Positions 38,551-47,045 are shown, counted from the first letter of the stretch. The stretch: 64,000 nucleotides of DNA from Planctomycetota bacterium (GCA_028281445.1 JANQJW010000048.1:40520-104519), one strand, 5' to 3'. A program made the numbers and translations. Notes: generated from the letters alone by a model not told the origin.

Positions 38551-39993
38551 CTACCTCAGCTTCAACAGTGCCATCGCAGCGACGACACAGATCACGGACA
38601 CGATCCAGAACCGGATCGTCACCTTGTTCTCGTGCAGGCCGCCCATCTGGTAGTGGTGATGAAACGGCGCGCAGCGGAACCAGCGCTTGCCGGTTGCAGC
38701 CGCGTCACCGGCGCGTACCGCTGCCCGCCGTGTCGACTTGAAGTAGACGCGCTGCCAGATGACGGACAGCGCTTCGGCAACGAACAGACCGCCCGCGACG
38801 AACAAGAACAGCTCGTGGCGCAGCGCCACGGCCATCACGCCGAGGATCCCGCCGATGGAGAGCGAGCCCGTGTCGCCCATGAAGACCTGGGCCGGGTAGG
38901 CGTTGAACCAGAGGAAGCCGAGCGAGCCGCCGGCGAGCGCCGCGGCGATGATCGCGATCTCGCCGGCCTCCGGCACGTAGAAGACGTAGAGCTCCCGGGA
39001 GAAGTCGACGCGGCCCACGATGTAGGCCAGCACCGCGAACGCGACAGCGACGGTCGCCGTCGTCCCGATCGCGAGTCCGTCGAGGCCGTCGGTGAGGTTG
39101 ACGGCGTTGCTCGCACCGACGATCACGAGGATGCCGATGGGGATGAACAGCAGTCCGAGGTCGAGGCAGAACTTCTTGAAGAAGGGCACCTGCAGATCCG
39201 CCCGGTGGTGGTCGCGTGGATCGGGCCAGCTCGCCGGCAGCTGGATCACGCGGTCGATGACGGGCGCGAACAGAGCGGCCTCGGGGGTATCCGGATCGCA
39301 GAGATCGCTGCCTGCGGGCACGCTCAGCACGGCGCTGTTGACCTGGTCCTTCGGAACGCCGTTGCGCACCGCGATCTCGCGAGCGCGCTGCGCGTTGCCG
39401 AGGTACTTGCCCGCGATCGAGCTCCACGACTCGCCTTCGCGGATCGTGTGCCGCTTCACCCACTGCAGCGCGTAGGGGTTCGGCTTGACGCTCGGGCCTC
39501 GCAGCCAGGGCGTTCCGTCCTGGACGTTGCCCAGCGCGTAGAGGCTGCCGATAGCCGCCAGCGCGATGGCCAGCTGCCCGCCCAGCTTCTGGCGCTCGCT
39601 GATGCCCTTGCTCTCCGCGTGCGTGAGCTTCTTCCAGTCGTCCACCGCGCCGAGGGCCCCGAAGGCCAGGAACGAGAGCAGGATGATCCACGTGTAGGGC
39701 GTATCGAGTCGTACGAAGAGGAAGCCCGAGAGCGCGACGCCGATCAGCAGGATGACGCCGCCCATCGTCGGCACACCCGCTTTCGCGCTGCGCTGGCTGT
39801 CGACCTCCCCGCTTCCGGTCTTGCTGAAGCCGGCAATCTTCTTCTTGCGCAGCGTGTCGACGATGCCCGGCCCCACGACGGTCGCGACCAGGAACGCGAG
39901 AATGGCGGCGAAGGCGGCGCGGAAGGTGATGTACTCGATCAGCCGGAAGCCCGACAGGACGTCCTTCATCTGGCTGAAGAGGTGGTAGAGCAA
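38551..39993 (-). CDS. mraY: Phospho-MurNAc-pentapeptide transferase MraY with inserted LysM-like domain
   Basis: A 480-residue membrane transferase that makes lipid I; normal MraY is ~360. The core is intact: VPTMGG (74-79), Asp118-Asp119 (VDDWKK), NAVNLTDGLDGLA with Asp302 and Asp305, FMGDTGSL and the FHHHYQMGG loop. Between TM4 and TM5 (~158-268), where E. coli has a short periplasmic loop, ~110 extra residues occur. Residues 182-229 (HTIREGESWSSIAGKYLGN onward to LSVPAG) match LysM, a peptidoglycan-binding fold. The insert faces the periplasm. The start is TTG 39993 with GAGGG 7 bases upstream; an ATG 8 codons later is possible. mraY is 4 bases from ftsW and 38 from murF. Confidence 0.93.
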   Translation of the reverse strand: MLYHLFSQMKDVLSGFRLIEYITFRAAFAAILAFLVATVVGPGIVDTLRKKKIAGFSKTGSGEVDSQRSAKAGVPTMGGVILLIGVALSGFLFVRLDTPYTWIILLSFLAFGALGAVDDWKKLTHAESKGISERQKLGGQLAIALAAIGSLYALGNVQDGTPWLRGPSVKPNPYALQWVKRHTIREGESWSSIAGKYLGNAQRAREIAVRNGVPKDQVNSAVLSVPAGSDLCDPDTPEAALFAPVIDRVIQLPASWPDPRDHHRADLQVPFFKKFCLDLGLLFIPIGILVIVGASNAVNLTDGLDGLAIGTTATVAVAFAVLAYIVGRVDFSRELYVFYVPEAGEIAIIAAALAGGSLGFLWFNAYPAQVFMGDTGSLSIGGILGVMAVALRHELFLFVAGGLFVAEALSVIWQRVYFKSTRRAAVRAGDAAATGKRWFRCAPFHHHYQMGGLHENKVTIRFWIVSVICVVAAMALLKLR

Positions 39994-40031
39994 GCCGGGA
40001 CCCTCGGATGTTGGCGCCGGGCGCGGCGGTA

Positions 40032-41462
40032 CTACGTGGGCGGACGGTCCAGGCGGCTGAGGCTGTAGGCCCCGGCGGCAGGATCGAGCTCGGCGGCGCG
40101 ATCACGCACGCGCTCCGCCAGCCGCTCCAACGCCAGGCCGCGCGACGCCTTGAAGAGCCAGATGTCGCCGTGGTCCGGCTCGAAGCCGGGATCGGCCATC
40201 GCCTCCTCCACGGTCTCGTGCCAGCGCACGTGCTCGGCACGGAGCCCGAGGCGGATGGCCTCCTCTGCGATGCAGGCGGCGCTGGGCCCGATGGCGATCA
40301 ACCGGTCGATGCCCTCGTTGGCGACCTTGCGACCGAGCGAACGATGGCAGCGTTCGCTCTCGTCGCCGAGCTCGAGCATCTCGCCGAGGACGGCAACACG
40401 CCGGCCGCGCGCCTCGCGCAGGGCGAGCTCGCGGATCGCTGCGTCCATGCTGCCGGGGTTTGCGTTGTACGCATCGTTGATCAGCGTGACGCTGCCGACG
40501 GTGGCCCGGCTCATGCGCATCGCCGGCGGCTGGTAGTTGGCGAGCGCCTGCTGGATGGCGAACGGGTCGCGTCCGAGCCACAGGCCGACGGCCAGCGCAG
40601 CCAAGGCGTTGCTGACGTTGTGCATCCCGAGCGCGGGCACCTGGATGGGCAACTTGCCGTAGAGCCAGAACTGGAAGCCGTTCTCCGTGGGCTTGGGATC
40701 GATGCCGAACACGTCGGCGTCCTCCCACGTGCCGAAGGAGACGATGTTGGTGGTATCGAGCGTCTCCATGATCTCGCGGCACCAGTAGTTGTCCGCGTTG
40801 ACGATGGCCGCGCCGCGCTGCGGCAGGCCCTGCAGCAGGCTCGCCTTCTCGCGCATCACACCGCGCACGGTGCCGAGGCCCTCGAGGTGGGCCTCCTCGA
40901 CGTTCGTGAGCACGCCGACGGTCGGACGCGCGATCGCCGTCAGCTCGGCCACCTCGCCGGGCGCATTGGTGCCGATCTCCACGAGGCAGGCGCGGGTACT
41001 GTTGTTCATGCGCAGCAGCGTGAGGGGAACGCCGATCGCATTGTTGAACGAAGCCTCGCTCGCCACGATGCCGTCGCCGAGGACGAGCTTCGACATCTCC
41101 TTCACCGTGGTCTTGCCGCAGGAGCCCGTGATACCGATCACCGGCACGTCGAAGCGGCTGCGGTGCCAGCGCGCGAGGTCGCCCAGCGCCTTGACCGTGT
41201 CCCGCACGACGATGGCGTTGGACGGCATGCGCTGGAAGCCTGCATCCTGCGCGACCAACGCGAACGCGGCGCCGCTCAGGAACGCCTCTTCGACGAACAT
41301 GTGGCCGTCGAAGCGCTTGCCGCGAATCGGCACGAAGAGCGAGCCGTGCGGCACGTTGCGGCTGTCCGTCGTGACGGCAGGAATCAGCGGATCTCCGCTG
41401 ACGGGGCCCGCAGGCTCGCCGCCGGTCGCGCGGATCAAATCTGAGAAGCGAATCGGTTCCAT
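40032..41462 (-). CDS. murF: UDP-MurNAc-tripeptide-D-Ala-D-Ala ligase MurF
   Basis: A 476-residue Mur ligase that adds the D-Ala-D-Ala dipeptide, completing the pentapeptide precursor. ATP loop GITGSCGKTTVKEM, ASFNNAIGVPLTLL, VEIGTNAPGEVAEL, LTNVEEAHLEGLG and NDAYNANPGSM are all present. The ATG at 41462 is preceded by GAGGG and lies 13 bases after the murE stop; longer starts would overlap murE. The partner ligase Ddl is not in the window. Confidence 0.96.
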   Translation of the reverse strand: MEPIRFSDLIRATGGEPAGPVSGDPLIPAVTTDSRNVPHGSLFVPIRGKRFDGHMFVEEAFLSGAAFALVAQDAGFQRMPSNAIVVRDTVKALGDLARWHRSRFDVPVIGITGSCGKTTVKEMSKLVLGDGIVASEASFNNAIGVPLTLLRMNNSTRACLVEIGTNAPGEVAELTAIARPTVGVLTNVEEAHLEGLGTVRGVMREKASLLQGLPQRGAAIVNADNYWCREIMETLDTTNIVSFGTWEDADVFGIDPKPTENGFQFWLYGKLPIQVPALGMHNVSNALAALAVGLWLGRDPFAIQQALANYQPPAMRMSRATVGSVTLINDAYNANPGSMDAAIRELALREARGRRVAVLGEMLELGDESERCHRSLGRKVANEGIDRLIAIGPSAACIAEEAIRLGLRAEHVRWHETVEEAMADPGFEPDHGDIWLFKASRGLALERLAERVRDRAAELDPAAGAYSLSRLDRPPT

Positions 41463-41475
41463 CGTCTGTCCCTCA

Positions 41476-43014
41476 CTATGCCGGGGAATCCCCCCGGACC
41501 TCATTCCCTTCGGATGACGACGCAGCGCGGCGCTCGAGCGCGCGACGCACTTCCTCCACGTCGTCGAAGGGGAGTCTCTGCGTTCCGATAATCTGGTACG
41601 TCTCGTGTCCCTTGCCGGCGACGAGCAACGTCGTACCGGGGGGCGCGGAGAGGATCGCCTCGTGAATCGCCTCGCGGCGGTCGACGATGCGGCGGACGGA
41701 CGCACCATCTGCGGCCGCAAGCCCCTCCGTCATCTCATCGAGGATCGCGTCGGGATCCTCCGTGCGCGGGTTGTCGCTCGTGAAGACAACGTGATCCGCG
41801 AGCTCGACGGCCGCGCGCGCCATCAGCGGACGCTTCGTGCGATCGCGACCGCCGCCACATCCGATCACGCACCCGACAGCCGCCGCACCGGCGTCCCGCA
41901 GGAAGCCCAGCGCCTGGCGGAGCGAGTCCTCCGTGTGCGCGTAGTCGACGAAGACGTCGATGTCGCGCGCATCCTCCGGCCCCTCTACGCGTTGCAGCCG
42001 GCCGGGAACGAGGTCCACGGACACGACACCCTGTGCCGCGACGATGGGATCGTGTCCGAGGCCCGCGCACGCACCGATGGCCGCCAGCATGTTGAGCACG
42101 TTGTGACGCCCGACGAGGGCTGAAGCGAGCTCGGACTGCCCGTCCCCCGCCACGACGAAACGAAACGTCGTGCCCTCGGTCGTCAGCGCCACGGCGTCCG
42201 CTCGCAGGTCGGCCTCCGGGGCCTCGCCGTACGTCAGGACGGCCCCTTCGCAGCGGGACGCGAGCTCGCGCCACGCCGGATCCTCGCGATTGAGCACAGC
42301 GGTCGCCGTGGGCACGAGACCCGCGAACAGCTTCGCCTTGGCCTCGAAGTACGCCTCCGGAGTGCGGTGGTAGTCGAGGTGGTCACTGGCGAGGTTGGTG
42401 AAGACGCCCGTCTGGAACGAGAGGCCTGCGACCCGCGCCTGGTCGAGCGCGTGGCTGGAGACCTCCATCACCGCGGCCGTGCAGCCGGCATCGCGCGCCC
42501 GCGCCAGCAGGCGCCTGAGTGCCAGGACGCCGGGCGTCGTGTTCCGCGAAGCGATCGGCTCACCGTCGCCGAGCTCGTACGCGATCGTGCCGATGACGGC
42601 GGCTTTGATGCCGCAGGCCCTGAGCCCGCCCGCGACGAGGTGGGCTGTCGTCGTCTTGCCCTTGGTTCCGGTGATCCCGATCAGACCGAGCGCGTCCTGC
42701 GGACACCCGTACCACGCGTCGGCCGCCTTGCGCAGCGCGTCGTCGACATCGGAAACACGCAGCACGGGCACGCCGGCGATGTCGTCCCGCGAGACGACGG
42801 CCACCGCACCCCGCGCAAGGGCGTCCTTGGCGAACGCGCCGCCGTCGGCGAGAGTGCCGCGACGTGCGAAGAAGACGTCACCGGCCGCCACGTCGCGCGA
42901 GTCGTCGGCGAGACCGCCGATGGCGGTTGCGGCGTCGACGACATCGCTCGGTGCAGCACCGAGCAGCTCGATCAGCGCTGCGACGTTCCGGGGGCGGGCC
43001 AGCGCGGTCATCAT
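41476..43014 (-). CDS. murE: UDP-MurNAc-tripeptide synthetase MurE (meso-DAP type)
   Basis: A 512-residue Mur ligase adding the third amino acid. ATP loop GITGTKGKTTTAHL (113-126), TNLASDHLDYH, the carbamylated-lysine segment AYFEAKAKLF and FVDYAHTEDSL are visible. DNPR at 414-417 in FTSDNPRTEDP is the signature of meso-diaminopimelate addition, as opposed to lysine. The start ATG overlaps the ftsI stop (ATGATGA). This is the best evidence in the window that the organism makes DAP-type peptidoglycan. Confidence 0.96.
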   Translation of the reverse strand: MMTALARPRNVAALIELLGAAPSDVVDAATAIGGLADDSRDVAAGDVFFARRGTLADGGAFAKDALARGAVAVVSRDDIAGVPVLRVSDVDDALRKAADAWYGCPQDALGLIGITGTKGKTTTAHLVAGGLRACGIKAAVIGTIAYELGDGEPIASRNTTPGVLALRRLLARARDAGCTAAVMEVSSHALDQARVAGLSFQTGVFTNLASDHLDYHRTPEAYFEAKAKLFAGLVPTATAVLNREDPAWRELASRCEGAVLTYGEAPEADLRADAVALTTEGTTFRFVVAGDGQSELASALVGRHNVLNMLAAIGACAGLGHDPIVAAQGVVSVDLVPGRLQRVEGPEDARDIDVFVDYAHTEDSLRQALGFLRDAGAAAVGCVIGCGGGRDRTKRPLMARAAVELADHVVFTSDNPRTEDPDAILDEMTEGLAAADGASVRRIVDRREAIHEAILSAPPGTTLLVAGKGHETYQIIGTQRLPFDDVEEVRRALERRAASSSEGNEVRGDSPA

Positions 43015-44819
43015 CGCGGCTCCCCCGGGCCACGCGCGGCGAGCACGCCGGTGCGGTCCTGCGTCGAGACCTTCCAGTAGTCCAGCGTGCGCTCGATGAC
43101 CGTACGGACGTGCGAGCCGGCCACGCTCCCGCCGTAGCCTTCCTTGGCAGGCGGGACCTGGGCGAGGATGAACACGACGACCTGCGGCTGGGCGGCCGGC
43201 GCGTATGCGGCGACGCTGCAGTTGTTGAACTGGCAGCGGATCCCGTGCCACGTACCCCACTGCTGGGCGGTGGCGGTCTTCGCGGCCACGGTGTAGCGTG
43301 AGCCGGCGAAGGCCTTCTGGGCCGTCCCGTACGCGGCGCAGCCCTCGAGGCCCGCTCGGATGATGGGCAAGTGCGGGGGTTCGCAGACCTGCACACCTGC
43401 GGCATCGTGGTCTTCATTGGCGAGAATCGTCGGACGCACGCTGCGTCCGTCATCGCGCGCGAACGCGGCGAACGAACATGCCATCTGGATTGGCGTGATG
43501 CGGAACCCCTGGCCGAAGGCGGCGCGGTGCGCGAGCCACCAGGGCCAGGTCTTTCGCCGCGGGCCGCCGCTCTTCTCGTAGGGCAAACCACAGCGGGTCC
43601 CGCCGTGACGATCGGGGTAGAGGGTCTCGAACAGCCCGCGCATACGCTCGGGCCCGAGGCGGTGCCCGAGGAGCGCCGCCCCGGTGTTGCTGCTCTCGGC
43701 GAGCAACCGGTCGACGCTGCCGGGGCCCACGTAGTGCGTGTCACGCACAGGGTGCGGGTCACGCGGCAGCATCGTGCGCTCGGGCATGTCGATCTGCTCG
43801 TCGGGCCCGACGGCGGCGTACTGCAGCGCCCAGGCCACCGTGAACGGCTTGAAGAAGCTGCCGGGTTCGTAGAGGCCCTGGATCGCGATGTTCTGGTTCG
43901 CCGGCTGGCGATTCGGGTCGAAGGTCGGACGGTTGGCGAGCGCGAGGATGTGGCCGCTGTGCGGATCCAGCACGATGCCGCACGCCTGCGTCGGTTCCCA
44001 CGTCCTGACGAGCGCATCGAGCTCGGTCTCGAGGAAGTGCTGGATCGTGACGTCCAGGCTGAGCTCGACGTCCTCGCCGCGGCTTGCCGAGCGATCGATG
44101 GCGCCGCGCTCGGCGTAGGCACGACGGCGTCCGTCGCGCCGCAAGGCCACATGTGTCTCCGCGCCGCTGAGCACGTCGTCGAACGCGCTCTCGGCGCCGG
44201 TCCCCGCCGTCTGCTTCTCGCGCGGTACCTCGCCCAGCACGTGGGCGGCATACTCGCCGTTGGGGTATTGGCGGCCTTCACTCATGTCGACCACGACGCC
44301 GTAGATCCCCATGCGGCGCTTCTCGCGGATCGAGAGGCCCTTGAGCTCGTCCAGACGGTCGACCAGGAGGGGCTCGTCGACGTAGGGCACGAGCACTCGA
44401 TACTGGGGAAGTGGGCGCTTCTTCTCGCGTGCCCAGGCGCGAGCCGCACGCATCGCGTCGGTCACAGCGACGGGGGTGACCGCGCCGCCGAGGTAGTCGG
44501 AGAGCACGATCGCGAACGTGCGCGGGTCGCTGATCTGCGTGGGGTCGATGCCGATGCGCCGCGCCGGCTTGGGGGTCGCGAGCGGCCGGCCGAACCGATC
44601 GAGGATGCTGCCGCGCCGCGGCTTGAAGACGTGCGCACTCGCGTGCTTGGCCTCGGCTTCGGCCTGGAAGCGCGCGCCATCGACAAGCTGCAGCTTCGCG
44701 AGGCGTCCCAGGAGGACGACGAACAGCAGCAGCAGCGTGCCGAACAGGAAGTTCGTGCGGAAGCGGCGTACGGCCAGCAGGGCCTGGCGCCGCTGGGCAG
44801 GGGTCGGCGCGCGGCTCAC
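43011..44819 (-). CDS. ftsI: Septal class B penicillin-binding protein FtsI (PBP3-like)
   Basis: A 602-residue bitopic transpeptidase. A GTG start at 44819 overlaps the ftsL stop (GTGA). TM ~24-44; PBP dimerisation domain from RRGSILDRFGRPLA (~68-81); transpeptidase with Ser321 in the SxxK motif SFFK and SSN (376-378). The third motif, normally KTG or KSG, reads KTA (514-516, AAKTATAQQW). Extra cysteines occur in the transpeptidase domain. There are no PASTA domains. It works with FtsW to cross-link septal peptidoglycan. Its stop overlaps the murE start. Confidence 0.93.
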   Translation of the reverse strand: MSRAPTPAQRRQALLAVRRFRTNFLFGTLLLLFVVLLGRLAKLQLVDGARFQAEAEAKHASAHVFKPRRGSILDRFGRPLATPKPARRIGIDPTQISDPRTFAIVLSDYLGGAVTPVAVTDAMRAARAWAREKKRPLPQYRVLVPYVDEPLLVDRLDELKGLSIREKRRMGIYGVVVDMSEGRQYPNGEYAAHVLGEVPREKQTAGTGAESAFDDVLSGAETHVALRRDGRRRAYAERGAIDRSASRGEDVELSLDVTIQHFLETELDALVRTWEPTQACGIVLDPHSGHILALANRPTFDPNRQPANQNIAIQGLYEPGSFFKPFTVAWALQYAAVGPDEQIDMPERTMLPRDPHPVRDTHYVGPGSVDRLLAESSNTGAALLGHRLGPERMRGLFETLYPDRHGGTRCGLPYEKSGGPRRKTWPWWLAHRAAFGQGFRITPIQMACSFAAFARDDGRSVRPTILANEDHDAAGVQVCEPPHLPIIRAGLEGCAAYGTAQKAFAGSRYTVAAKTATAQQWGTWHGIRCQFNNCSVAAYAPAAQPQVVVFILAQVPPAKEGYGGSVAGSHVRTVIERTLDYWKVSTQDRTGVLAARGPGEPR

Positions 44820-45160
44820 CGTGCGGTCCCCTCGAAGTTGGAGCCGGGCCGGAAGCCGGGCACAGCCTGGAAGACGGGGCCGCCGCTGCTCGCGGGCGGC
44901 TCGTACGGCCCGGGACGGGCCTCCGGTGCGGGAGCTGCCGCCGGCGCGATGCCGTCGAGCTCTGTCAGGAGCGCACGCGGCGTGCGCGTGGCCTCGATCG
45001 CAAGCTGCAGGCGGTGGCGCGCCCGTTCCAGGCGTTCGCTGCGGCGCTCGAACTGCCACACGCGGTACTGCAGGCGGCGCGTCTCGCTGTGCTGACAGAC
45101 GGCGACCAGGGCCGTTGCCACGACCGCCAGCAGCACCGCAAACGTCACCACGAACCGCAT
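44816..45160 (-). CDS. ftsL: FtsL-like bitopic protein
   Basis: A 114-residue protein: TM at ~3-22 (FVVTFAVLLAVVATALVAV), then a heptad-like helix (QHSETRRLQYRVWQFERRSERLERARHRL, residues ~24-52), and a proline/alanine-rich tail. The size, topology and position between rsmH and ftsI are those of FtsL, which forms a coiled coil with FtsB and recruits FtsW/FtsI; sequence conservation in this family is always low. The 3' end overlaps ftsI by 4 bases; the start is 16 bases after the rsmH stop. Confidence 0.75.
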   Translation of the reverse strand: MRFVVTFAVLLAVVATALVAVCQHSETRRLQYRVWQFERRSERLERARHRLQLAIEATRTPRALLTELDGIAPAAAPAPEARPGPYEPPASSGGPVFQAVPGFRPGSNFEGTAR

Positions 45161-45176
45161 CTCGACCCTTCCCGGC

Positions 45177-46079
45177 TCACGCGCGCTCGAACGCGCGCAG
45201 CCTTGCGGGGCGGGCCCGCGGGTTCTTCTGAACTTCGTCACTCGTCGGTCGAACCGGTTTGCGCGTGAGGATGCGTCCGCGGTCGTCGGCGACCGCGGCA
45301 CGGAACGCCGCCTTGACGAGGCGTTCCTCTCCGCTGTGGAAGCAGATGACGACGAGGCGCCCATACGGGCGCAAGCACTCGATCGCGGCCCGAAGGCCCC
45401 TCTCGATGTGCGCAAACTCGTCGTTCACGGCGATGCGCAGCGCCTGGAAGCTGCGCGTCGCGGCATCGTGTCGTTTGACACGAAGTGCCGCGCTTCGCAC
45501 GACATCGCGCAGCTGCGCTATCGTGCGGATCGGACGCGCGCGCACGATGGCGCGCGCGACGGCACGAGCTCGCGGCTCCTCCCCGTAGTCGTGGAGGATC
45601 TGCGCGAGGTCGCGCTCCGATGCGTGGTTGAGGATCTCCTGCGCGGTCGACTCGTCCGACGTGGGATCGAAGCGCATGTCGGGCGCTTCTCCCTCCCCTC
45701 GGAACGAGAACCCGCGGTCGAGATCGTCGAACTGCATGGACGAGGCGCCGAAATCGAGCAATACCCCGTGCGGCGCGGGCAGCTCGTTTTCGGCGAGCGC
45801 GTCGGGAAGGTCGGCGTAGGACCCGTGCGCGAGGTGCACGCGATCGCCGAACCGCTGCAGTCGTTCGGTCGCCAGCGACAAGGCCTTGGGGTCGCGGTCG
45901 ATCCCGAACACGCGCGCCTTGGGCGCAGCTTCGAGAATCGCCGAGGCGTGTCCGCCTGCCCCGACCGTGCCGTCGACGACGAGGCCTTCGTTGGTTCGCT
46001 CCGTCAGGAGGAACGCCAGGACCTCTTCCACCAGAACCGGCTCATGGACGTGTGAAAGATCGTCGGAACCCGGGGACAT
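45177..46079 (-). CDS. rsmH: 16S rRNA m4C1402 methyltransferase RsmH
   Basis: A 300-residue SAM-dependent enzyme. It begins HVHEPVLVEEVLAFL, then GTVGAGGHASAIL (SAM loop), FGIDRDPKALSLA, LLDFGASSMQFDDLDRGFSF (the family usually has LGVSSPQLD), QALRIAVNDE and ICFHSGEERLVK. It modifies N4 of C1402 in 16S rRNA. It lies 6 bases downstream of mraZ and upstream of ftsL, the conserved start of dcw clusters. Confidence 0.96.
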   Translation of the reverse strand: MSPGSDDLSHVHEPVLVEEVLAFLLTERTNEGLVVDGTVGAGGHASAILEAAPKARVFGIDRDPKALSLATERLQRFGDRVHLAHGSYADLPDALAENELPAPHGVLLDFGASSMQFDDLDRGFSFRGEGEAPDMRFDPTSDESTAQEILNHASERDLAQILHDYGEEPRARAVARAIVRARPIRTIAQLRDVVRSAALRVKRHDAATRSFQALRIAVNDEFAHIERGLRAAIECLRPYGRLVVICFHSGEERLVKAAFRAAVADDRGRILTRKPVRPTSDEVQKNPRARPARLRAFERA

Positions 46080-46085
46080 CCCCGG

Positions 46086-46514
46086 CTACACCTCGGACTC
46101 GGGCAGCGCGGCGGCGTCGAGGGCCGAGCCGACCTTCTCCTCCCACCACGCGGGGTGCCAGAGCTCGAGGTAGGTGTTCATGCCGGCGATACGCACCTCG
46201 CCGGCGGGGAAGTACTTCAGGAACTTCTTCGGAAGCGTGATGCGACCGGGGCCCTTCAGCTCCAGCCGCTCGGCGGCCTGGAAGAAGAGCCGGTTGGCCT
46301 GCTGGCCCCCCTCGAAACGGTTCGGGACCTGCCCCTCCGCCATCTGGCGGTAGACGGTTCCCGGATAGGCCTCGAGGCACGGGAACTCGCCGCTGGGCAC
46401 CACGTACAGGCAGCCTTCGCCTTCAGACTGGATGACAGCCGCGAAAGCTGCGGGGATCACGACCCGATCCTTTGGGTCGAGACGGTGATCGCGATGGCCC
46501 GTGAAGAGGAGCAT
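46086..46514 (-). CDS. mraZ: Transcriptional regulator MraZ
   Basis: A 142-residue protein with two SpoVT/AbrB-like half domains: FTGHRDHRLDPKDRVVIPAAF at the N-terminus and AERLELKGPGRITLPKKFLKYF in the second half. MraZ forms ring oligomers and represses its own operon by binding short direct repeats at the promoter. It is the first gene of the division/cell-wall cluster, and matching repeats lie in the promoter at 46544-46572. Confidence 0.95.
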   Translation of the reverse strand: MLLFTGHRDHRLDPKDRVVIPAAFAAVIQSEGEGCLYVVPSGEFPCLEAYPGTVYRQMAEGQVPNRFEGGQQANRLFFQAAERLELKGPGRITLPKKFLKYFPAGEVRIAGMNTYLELWHPAWWEEKVGSALDAAALPESEV

Positions 46515-46543
46515 TCCGAACGTTTCTGACCTCCCATGGTCGA

Positions 46544-46572
46544 ACTGTACACTTCATGACACTCGGTGACAA
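46544..46572 (-). promoter_or_regulatory. mraZ operon promoter with direct repeats (possible MraZ boxes)
   Basis: On the minus strand TTGTCA (46567-46572) and TACAGT (46544-46549) are separated by exactly 17 bases. Within the spacer and -10, AGTGT occurs twice at a 10-base interval (46559-46563 and 46549-46553); two more AGTGT lie upstream (46590-46594 and 46612-46616). Direct repeats at 10-base spacing are how MraZ boxes are arranged in other bacteria, although their sequence there is usually TGGG-like. GGGAGG (46530-46535) lies 15 bases before the ATG. Confidence 0.5.
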
Positions 46573-46712
46573 CCTCCAAAACCCTAGGCACACTGTCGCC
46601 CCAACTTTTTGACACTGGGCGCCTTACGACGGCTAACCGGTACCTAATCCGGGGCGCTTCAGCCCCACCTCACGTGGTGATTTTGTGGAGAACCGAGGCC
46701 GCAGGCCGAGGC

Positions 46713-46736
46713 CCTGAGCGAGCGCAGCGAGTCGAA
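46713..46736. repeat. Dispersed CTGAGCGAGCGCAGCGAGTCGA-type repeat
   Basis: This intergenic stretch matches a near-palindromic motif (reverse reading CGACTCGCTGCGCTCGCTCAG) that I recognise as common between genes in many unrelated GC-rich and environmental genomes. It lies between the mraZ promoter and the SRP RNA. No gene is visible in 46573-46800. Confidence 0.4.
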
Positions 46737-46800
46737 TGGGCGCGCCATCCTTGGGCCCCTCCAATGCCGGAGGCGTAGGATTGTGTCGCGCGGTGCGCGG

Positions 46801-46906
46801 AGGACGGTCACGGCCCAGGGGGTCGGTGGCCTCGAACCGGGTCAGGTCCGGAAGGAAGCAGCCCTAAGGGTGACCTCTCGATTGCTTTGGCCCCCGTGGC
46901 CGTCCT
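46801..46906 (+). ncRNA. ffs: Signal recognition particle RNA, small bacterial type
   Basis: The diagnostic apical domain GTCAGGTCCGGAAGGAAGCA (46841-46860) followed by GCCCTAA is present. The ends pair perfectly: AGGACGG (46801-46807) with CCGTCCT (46900-46906), and further helices continue inward (GGCCcaGGGGG with CCCCCGTGGCC). The length of ~106 bases fits the 4.5S-like form without an Alu domain. The RNA binds Ffh to target nascent membrane and secreted proteins. A weak promoter (TTGGGC, 19 bases, TAGGAT at 46776-46781) lies upstream. Confidence 0.93.
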
Positions 46907-46908
46907 CG

Positions 46909-46929
46909 GCGCAGCGTGCAGCGCTGCGC
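46909..46929 (+). terminator. Hairpin after the SRP RNA
   Basis: GCGCAGCG (46909-46916), loop TGCAG, CGCTGCGC (46922-46929): a perfect 8-bp stem starting 2 bases past the SRP RNA. There is no T-tract, so it may be a terminator of an intrinsic-weak kind or a processing signal. Confidence 0.4.
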
Positions 46930-46992
46930 GCACGCACGTCGCGTCCTCGTACGCGTGCTCGAGCGCGTACTCGTGTGGACCTTGGGCTGTAG

Positions 46993-47013
46993 GGACGGGC
47001 CTTGTGCCCGTCC
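46993..47013 (+). repeat. Fixed-loop hairpin repeat 1
   Basis: GGACGGGC, loop CTTGT, GCCCGTCC, preceded by GTA. The same loop and preceding TGTA/GTAG pattern occur in the repeats at 62458-62536. It lies between the SRP RNA and the 3' end of the DUF3604 gene. Confidence 0.6.
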
Positions 47014-47045
47014 GCGGGTCACAGGTCCTCTTACTTCGGTGAGTA

